DNA of 64,000 bases. Origin: CALBPI01 sp038531945 (GTDB taxonomy: Bacteria > Pseudomonadota > Gammaproteobacteria > Steroidobacterales > Woeseiaceae). Under the pieces are notes generated by a model that was not told the origin of the DNA, made no database searches, and worked only from the letters and a program-made list of their open reading frames with translations. The first letter of the stretch is position 1. Each line of letters begins with the position of its first letter. The stretch covers positions 310,001 to 374,000 of the forward strand of contig JBCBBH010000002.1 of the NCBI GenBank assembly GCA_038531945.1. Reading direction: 5' to 3'. Below, piece by piece: positions 59,757-64,000 of this stretch. A program made the position numbers and the translations under genes.

Positions 59757-60680
59757 ATGAGTATTCGTTTTGACGATCAAGTCGTGATCGTCACAGGCGC
59801 TGGCGGCGGTCTGGGTCGTTGTCATGCGTTGGAGTTCGCGCGCCGCGGTGCGAAAGTGGTGGTCAATGATCTGGGTGGTGCGCGAGACGGTACAGGCGGC
59901 TCCGCGTCGCCAGCCGAACAGGTGGTTGCCGAGATCGAAGCGTTGGGTGGTGAGGCAATCGCCGACGGCGCGAACGTAACCAAGCCTGATGAAGTCGAGG
60001 CGATGGTCAAGACCGCGATGGAGCGCTGGGGCCGGATCGATGTGCTGGTCAACAATGCCGGCATTCTGCGTGACAAGACGTTTGCCAAAATGGAGCTGGG
60101 GGACTTCGAGTCCGTCGTCGATGTCCATCTGATCGGCAGTGTCGTGTGCACCAAGGCGGTTTGGGAAATCATGCGCCAGCAGCAGTACGGTCGAATCATG
60201 ATGACCAGTTCGTCGTCGGGTCTATACGGTAATTTTGGTCAGTCGAACTATGGTGCTGCGAAGCTAGGTCTGGTTGGCTTCATGAACACCCTGCACCTCG
60301 AAGGCATGAAGTACAACATCCACGTCAACACGCTGGCGCCGGTGGCGGCGACGCGTATGACCGAAGACTTGATGGGCGAAGATGTGCTCGCGGCGTTGAA
60401 GCCGGAGCTGGTCACGCCGGCTGTCATTTTCATGTGCTCGAAAGATGCCGGCAGCCGCCAGATTATCGCGGCAGGTGCGGGCGGGTTCGCTCGGGCGGCG
60501 ATCATTGAATCGGAGGGTATCCTTCTGACCGGCGACGAGGCGACCGCGGAGAATCTCGCAGCGCGCTGGGATGAAGCGAGCGACATGTCGACCGCGCGTG
60601 AATTACAACAAGGTAGCGAGCAGAGCGTTAAGTTTCTGACCGCGTTGGCCAAGAAGATGGGCATCAAGCTCGAGCGATAG
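59757..60680 (+). CDS. SDR-family 3-hydroxyacyl-CoA dehydrogenase-like protein
   Basis: 307 residues. Cofactor motif TGAGGGLGRCHALEFARRGAKVVVNDLGG, NNAG at about 100, and catalytic Ser/Tyr/Lys in SSSGLYGNFGQSNYGAAKLG. The VVNDLGGARDGTGGSASPA segment is typical of the HSD17B4/multifunctional beta-oxidation dehydrogenases. The last 60 residues extend past the usual SDR core. Pairing with the MaoC hydratase mirrors the fused peroxisomal enzyme, here as separate genes. Confidence 0.92.
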   Translation: MSIRFDDQVVIVTGAGGGLGRCHALEFARRGAKVVVNDLGGARDGTGGSASPAEQVVAEIEALGGEAIADGANVTKPDEVEAMVKTAMERWGRIDVLVNNAGILRDKTFAKMELGDFESVVDVHLIGSVVCTKAVWEIMRQQQYGRIMMTSSSSGLYGNFGQSNYGAAKLGLVGFMNTLHLEGMKYNIHVNTLAPVAATRMTEDLMGEDVLAALKPELVTPAVIFMCSKDAGSRQIIAAGAGGFARAAIIESEGILLTGDEATAENLAARWDEASDMSTARELQQGSEQSVKFLTALAKKMGIKLER

Positions 60681-60690
60681 GAGTTAAGTC

Positions 60691-61872
60691 ATGAGTGACG
60701 CTGTCATAGTTTCCACTGCGCGTACACCGATTGGCCGAGCCTATCGAGGTGCATTCAACAATACCCAGGGCCAGTCGCTGGCGGGTCATGCAATCCAGCA
60801 CGCAGTGGCGCGTGCCGCGATTGACCCGGGCGAAGTCGACGACGTGGTCATTGGCTGCGCTTTGCAGCAGGGCTCTACCGGACAGAACGTCGGTCGTCAG
60901 GCCGCTGTCGTGGCTGGTTTGCCAGTGACGGTTGCTGGTATGTCAGTCGATCGCCAATGCGCGTCCGGCATGATGGCCATCGCCACTGCCGCAAAACAAG
61001 TTTTGCACGACAAGATGCCGATCGTGGTCGGCGGTGGAGTCGATTCGATCAGTCTCGTACAAAACGAGCATATGAATCTGCACCGCGCGCAGGATCCTGT
61101 CGCCCTTGAAAAAGCACCGCATTTGTACATGTCGATGTTGGAGACCGCAGAAGTCGTCGCCAAGCGCTATGAGATCAGTCGCGAGCAACAAGATGAGTAT
61201 GGCCTGCAGAGCCAGCAACGAACAGCGGCCGGTCAAGCGGCCGGACATTTCGACGATGAAATCGTACCGATGCCGAGCAACATGGGTGTCATGGACAAGG
61301 AAACCAAAGAGATTTCCTTCCACGATGTGACGCTCGAAAAGGATGAAGGCAATCGGCCGGAAACGACGCTCGAGGGTCTCAACGGACTGCGGACCGTGTT
61401 CGATGGTGGTGTGATCACCGCCGGTAACGCGAGCCAGTTATCGGACGGTGCGTCTGCATCGGTGGTCATGGACTCGAAGCTTGCGGAGCAACGCAACATT
61501 GAACCGCTGGGCATATATCGCGGCATCGCGGTCGCTGGAACAGAGCCTGACGAGATGGGTATCGGTCCGGTATTCGCCGTGCCGAAGCTTCTGAAACGTC
61601 ACGGTCTGTCGATGGACGATATTGGCCTGTGGGAATTGAACGAAGCGTTCGCCGTTCAGGTGATTTATTGTCGCGATCGTTTGGGCATTCCCAACGAGCT
61701 GTTGAACGTCAATGGCGGCGCAATTTCCATCGGGCACCCGTACGGCATGTCCGGTGCTCGGATGGTCGGTCATGCGCTTATCGAAGGTAAGCGTCGCGGT
61801 GCGAAGTTTGTCGTCTGCACGATGTGCGTTGGCGGCGGCATGGGCGCCGCTGGTTTGTTCGAGGTCGTGTAA
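60691..61872 (+). CDS. Acetyl-CoA acyltransferase (thiolase)
   Basis: 393-residue thiolase. The nucleophile Cys is in VDRQCASGMMAI (about 90), His in GGAISIGHPYGMSGARM (about 350) and the second Cys in VVCTMCVGGGMGAAGLFE near the C-terminus. Standard length. Cleaves 3-ketoacyl-CoA to acetyl-CoA and shortened acyl-CoA. It is the fourth gene of the operon, 10 bp after the SDR gene. Confidence 0.95.
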   Translation: MSDAVIVSTARTPIGRAYRGAFNNTQGQSLAGHAIQHAVARAAIDPGEVDDVVIGCALQQGSTGQNVGRQAAVVAGLPVTVAGMSVDRQCASGMMAIATAAKQVLHDKMPIVVGGGVDSISLVQNEHMNLHRAQDPVALEKAPHLYMSMLETAEVVAKRYEISREQQDEYGLQSQQRTAAGQAAGHFDDEIVPMPSNMGVMDKETKEISFHDVTLEKDEGNRPETTLEGLNGLRTVFDGGVITAGNASQLSDGASASVVMDSKLAEQRNIEPLGIYRGIAVAGTEPDEMGIGPVFAVPKLLKRHGLSMDDIGLWELNEAFAVQVIYCRDRLGIPNELLNVNGGAISIGHPYGMSGARMVGHALIEGKRRGAKFVVCTMCVGGGMGAAGLFEVV

Positions 61873-61877
61873 CCCGA

Positions 61878-62492
61878 ATGCCTGCCGTTAGCGGCACTAA
61901 GGTTCCGTTTCGATCCGAGGTGCCGGGGTCCGGTCCGCATCTTCCAACTCCTTGGGAGTTGCGGGCCATGGTGATCGTCGCGATTTTCAGCATTGTGTTC
62001 GCGCTTGTGGTCGGCGTCATGCAGACGTTGGATATCTACTCGACCATCGTTCCGGCGCGTGCATTGTCGTTTGCGATCGTGTTCTTCGTTTTACCGGTGC
62101 TGGTCGTCGTCCTAGTCAGTGCGGATAACGTCTGGGGCCGATTCGTCGTGTGTCTGTTTCTGGTGGGTGCCGCTTCGTTCTATGCGTTGGTTGAAAAGTC
62201 GATCGCTATGTTTCCTGATCGCGACAAGACAGTCGCGTCAATAGTGCTCGTGACGGCAATGCTGCTCAGCGCGTGGTTCTATCAGTCTCCGAAACTGCGA
62301 CAGTATGTGAGGCATGTGCGTTCCTACCGGGAATCCGTGTCGCTCAAGCGCGGCGATAGTGGGCTGCCCGCCTCAAACCCGGCGGCGACTCGGAGACGAG
62401 CGATTTACATTGACGTTCTCGAGGTGGCGACGATTGTCGTGTTACTGGCGCTTGTTGCGGGTGCTATTGCACAGTGGAATACTCAAGCGTGA
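61878..62492 (+). CDS. Membrane protein of unknown function
   Basis: 204 residues from the ATG at 61878. Five hydrophobic segments (about 32-56, 66-90, 95-112, 120-137 and 180-203) with a basic loop before the last. No family is recognised. It begins 5 bp after the thiolase stop and overlaps the next gene by 4 bp, so it travels with the acyl-CoA operon. Confidence 0.7.
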   Translation: MPAVSGTKVPFRSEVPGSGPHLPTPWELRAMVIVAIFSIVFALVVGVMQTLDIYSTIVPARALSFAIVFFVLPVLVVVLVSADNVWGRFVVCLFLVGAASFYALVEKSIAMFPDRDKTVASIVLVTAMLLSAWFYQSPKLRQYVRHVRSYRESVSLKRGDSGLPASNPAATRRRAIYIDVLEVATIVVLLALVAGAIAQWNTQA

Positions 62493-62800
62493 ACGTCCTC
62501 AGGATGTGGCACGGTCGCGTACCGAGTGAGAAAGCCAGCGCTTATCGAGCATTCCTCGAGCGCACCGCGATTCCCGACTATCAGTCTGTCGACGGATGTC
62601 TGAGCGTTCGCATTCTTGAGCGCGCTGATGGCGATGTAACGCATTTCATCACGATGACTGAGTGGGAGAGTCGGGATCATATCGTGCGTTTCGCGGGCGA
62701 GGATATTGAAGTCGCAAAGTACTATCCCGAGGACAAAGAGTATTTGCTGGATTTTGAGCCGCACGTCGTGCACTACGACGTTGTTGCGCAAGCGGAATAA
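62489..62800 (+). CDS. ABM-domain (antibiotic biosynthesis monooxygenase-like) small protein
   Basis: 103 residues from a GTG at 62489 that overlaps the previous stop as GTGA; a GTG at 62474 is the alternative. The single ferredoxin-like dimeric alpha/beta barrel domain is recognised by WHGRVPSEKASAYRAFLER, then VRILERADGDVTHFITMTEWESRDHIVRFAG. Family members include haem- or cofactor-free monooxygenases and many proteins of unknown role. Last gene of the acyl-CoA operon, ending at a strong hairpin. Confidence 0.8.
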   Translation: MNVLRMWHGRVPSEKASAYRAFLERTAIPDYQSVDGCLSVRILERADGDVTHFITMTEWESRDHIVRFAGEDIEVAKYYPEDKEYLLDFEPHVVHYDVVAQAE

Positions 62801-62833
62801 AAAAGGGCCGACGACTCGAATTCGTCGGCCCTT
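62799..62833 (-). terminator. Intrinsic terminator between convergent ABM and DM13 genes
   Basis: Perfect 12-bp stem AAGGGCCGACGA (62803-62814) with TCGTCGGCCCTT (62822-62833). The six A residues on the plus strand give a T-run when read from the DM13 side, so it mainly serves the minus-strand gene. The plus-strand tail is only weakly T-rich. Confidence 0.85.
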
Positions 62834-62853
62834 GTGTCTGAGTACGCGGTGTT

Positions 62854-63273
62854 TTACAGCGCGCTGACGCCCCAGAGTTTTGTGTAGGCCTCGCAATGCA
62901 GAACCAGCGTTTGGAACTGCGACAGATCGATGTCTGCAGGAATCTCGTAGCGTTGCGCGCCTTTCGCTTTTTTCAGTTTAGAGATCAGCACGCTGCCGGC
63001 GGTCGCATTACGTGCGTTGACTTCGTCAGCGGCAAGCGGTGACAGGAACAGTTTCAGATCCGGTGCGTTGCGCGTTTTAAACGCGTCATCGAGTTCGAGG
63101 AACGTGCCAGCGTCGGTCTCTACGATCTGCCAGGTGCCTTTAATTTTCTGGGAGCGTTTGGTCCAGGTGTTGTCGGAATCCTGTGCGTAAGCGTTTGGGC
63201 TTACCGCGAAGGCTCCAACAATCAGTGTTGCAACGATGACTAGTGTTCGTGTCATTTGATTCGTTAAGGTCAT
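62854..63273 (-). CDS. Exported DM13-domain protein
   Basis: 139 residues from the ATG at 63273 (GGAGAGAG upstream); the open frame to 63513 lacks such support. Signal peptide ends NAYA at about residue 30. The mature part matches the DM13 domain: KGTWQIVETDAGTFLELDDAF, then APDLKLFLSP, and a single conserved Cys in VLHCEAYTKLWG. DM13 domains are proposed to act in extracytoplasmic redox or electron transfer. The 122 bp between it and the GST gene hold nothing I recognise. Confidence 0.83.
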   Translation of the reverse strand: MTLTNQMTRTLVIVATLIVGAFAVSPNAYAQDSDNTWTKRSQKIKGTWQIVETDAGTFLELDDAFKTRNAPDLKLFLSPLAADEVNARNATAGSVLISKLKKAKGAQRYEIPADIDLSQFQTLVLHCEAYTKLWGVSAL

Positions 63274-63395
63274 GGTCTCTCTCCAATCTGTGTGAGGCGC
63301 ATGCCTCGTGTGTTGTGGTGGAGGAGACCTACGGGATGCGCAAAAGATTTCGCCGCGCTCGATTGAGGTTGTCAATCGAGCGCATTGAATCTGTC

Positions 63396-64000
63396 TCAGT
63401 CGAGGTCGGAAGCGTCGTGACGTTCCTTGAGTTGTGAGGATTCTTCGCCCCAGACGCGGTTGACGCGTCGACCACGAATGACACCACGACGTTCGGAGAT
63501 CGTGTTGGCCCATCTAAGTACGTTTTCATACGAAGTGACATCGAGGAATTCGGCGGCGTCGTACAGCTTGCCGAGCACCATCGCGCCGTACCACGGGTAG
63601 GTCGCGATGTCCGCAATCGTGTAATCGTTGCCGGCAAGGAACTCTCGTTCGGCAAGGTTTCTATCCAGTACGTCGAGTTGGCGTTTGACTTCCATCGCAT
63701 AGCGGTTAATCGGATATTCGTACTTTTCTGGCGCGTACGCATAGAAGTGTCCGAAGCCACCGCCGAGGAACGGTGCACTACCCATCTGCCAGAACAGCCA
63801 CGACATTGTCTCCGCACGGTCGCGGGCATTGGTCGGTAAGAACTCCCCGAATTTTTCGGCGAGGTAAACCAGAATGGCGCCGGATTCGAACACCCGAATC
63901 GTTGGGTCGACTGAATGATCTGCCATCGCTGGAATCTTGGAATTGGGATTGATCGAGACGAATCCGCTGGAGAACTGATCGCCCTCCTGAATATTGATCA
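63396..64000 (-). CDS. Glutathione S-transferase, YghU/GstB-like (5' end outside the window)
   Basis: The frame is open through the window edge, so the N-terminus is missing. Translation at the edge reads GDQFSSGFVSINPNSKIPAM, the thioredoxin-like half with the cis-Pro and NPNSKIPA typical of YghU-type disulfide-bond oxidoreductases. It continues through ESGAILVYLAEKFG (glutathione gamma-glutamyl site) into the helical C-terminal domain (NDYTIADIATYPWY). Some 201 codons are present of an expected 280 or so. Probable role: glutathione-dependent reduction of disulfides or peroxides. Confidence 0.9.
   Translation of the reverse strand, partial: INIQEGDQFSSGFVSINPNSKIPAMADHSVDPTIRVFESGAILVYLAEKFGEFLPTNARDRAETMSWLFWQMGSAPFLGGGFGHFYAYAPEKYEYPINRYAMEVKRQLDVLDRNLAEREFLAGNDYTIADIATYPWYGAMVLGKLYDAAEFLDVTSYENVLRWANTISERRGVIRGRRVNRVWGEESSQLKERHDASDLD

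Overview
The window reads as one continuous piece of chromosome from a Gram-negative, heterotrophic, probably marine gammaproteobacterium. The pointers are a Xanthomonas/Caulobacter-type TonB-dependent receptor, the HexR-controlled Entner-Doudoroff block (zwf-pgl-edd-eda), membrane-bound PntAB transhydrogenase, YceI proteins and an outer-membrane lipoprotein amylase. Coding density is high, genes are uniformly G+C-rich by eye, and I see no rRNA, tRNA, transposase, integrase or CRISPR array. Genus-level placement is not possible from what I can see.

Layout. (1) 35-2056: an aldehyde dehydrogenase and a small membrane protein. (2) 2061-13232, minus strand: a six-gene malQ-glgC-glgA-glgB-glgP-glgX unit for building and breaking down glycogen, with start/stop overlaps. 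(3) 13233-24731: a maltodextrin/starch locus with TonB receptor, two flavin-dependent (tryptophan-type) halogenases flanking a periplasmic GH13 amylase, an MFS sugar transporter and a lipoprotein GH13 amylase. A double LacI-type operator lies in the divergent promoter region shared with malQ. (4) 24946-29054: an unusual secreted subtilase with a C-terminal hexapeptide repeat, and a LacI-family regulator. (5) 29246-35925: class V aminotransferase, HexR and the zwf-pgl-edd-eda operon. (6) 35982-42560: YHS protein, orphan ParA, Lrp regulator, HPPD and the branched-chain keto-acid dehydrogenase operon. (7) 42716-49821: cytochrome b561/YceI proteins, then pntA-pntB-trxB-amino acid dehydrogenase. 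(8) 49828-54440: hydrolase, quinone reductase, peroxiredoxin, thioesterase, glycerol kinase. (9) 54442-57383: glycosyltransferase, PAP2 phosphatase, a possible 59-residue protein and a PlcP/LpxH-like phosphoesterase, with Pho-box-like repeats. (10) 57557-62800: a six-gene acyl-CoA operon (ligase, MaoC hydratase, SDR dehydrogenase, thiolase and two accessory genes). (11) 62854-64000: a DM13 protein and a glutathione S-transferase cut by the window end.

How it fits together. Regions 2, 3 and 5 form a coherent alpha-glucan economy: the receptor takes up maltodextrins, the GH13 enzymes and MalQ trim them, GlgC/A/B store glucose as glycogen, GlgP/X release it as glucose 1-phosphate, and the Entner-Doudoroff enzymes oxidise it. 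Regions 6, 7 and 10 handle amino-acid and acyl-CoA catabolism. The parts most worth a second look are the halogenases inside a sugar locus, the subtilase with a VHL-beta-like segment inside a LamG-like insertion, and the phosphate-stress lipid-remodelling candidates.
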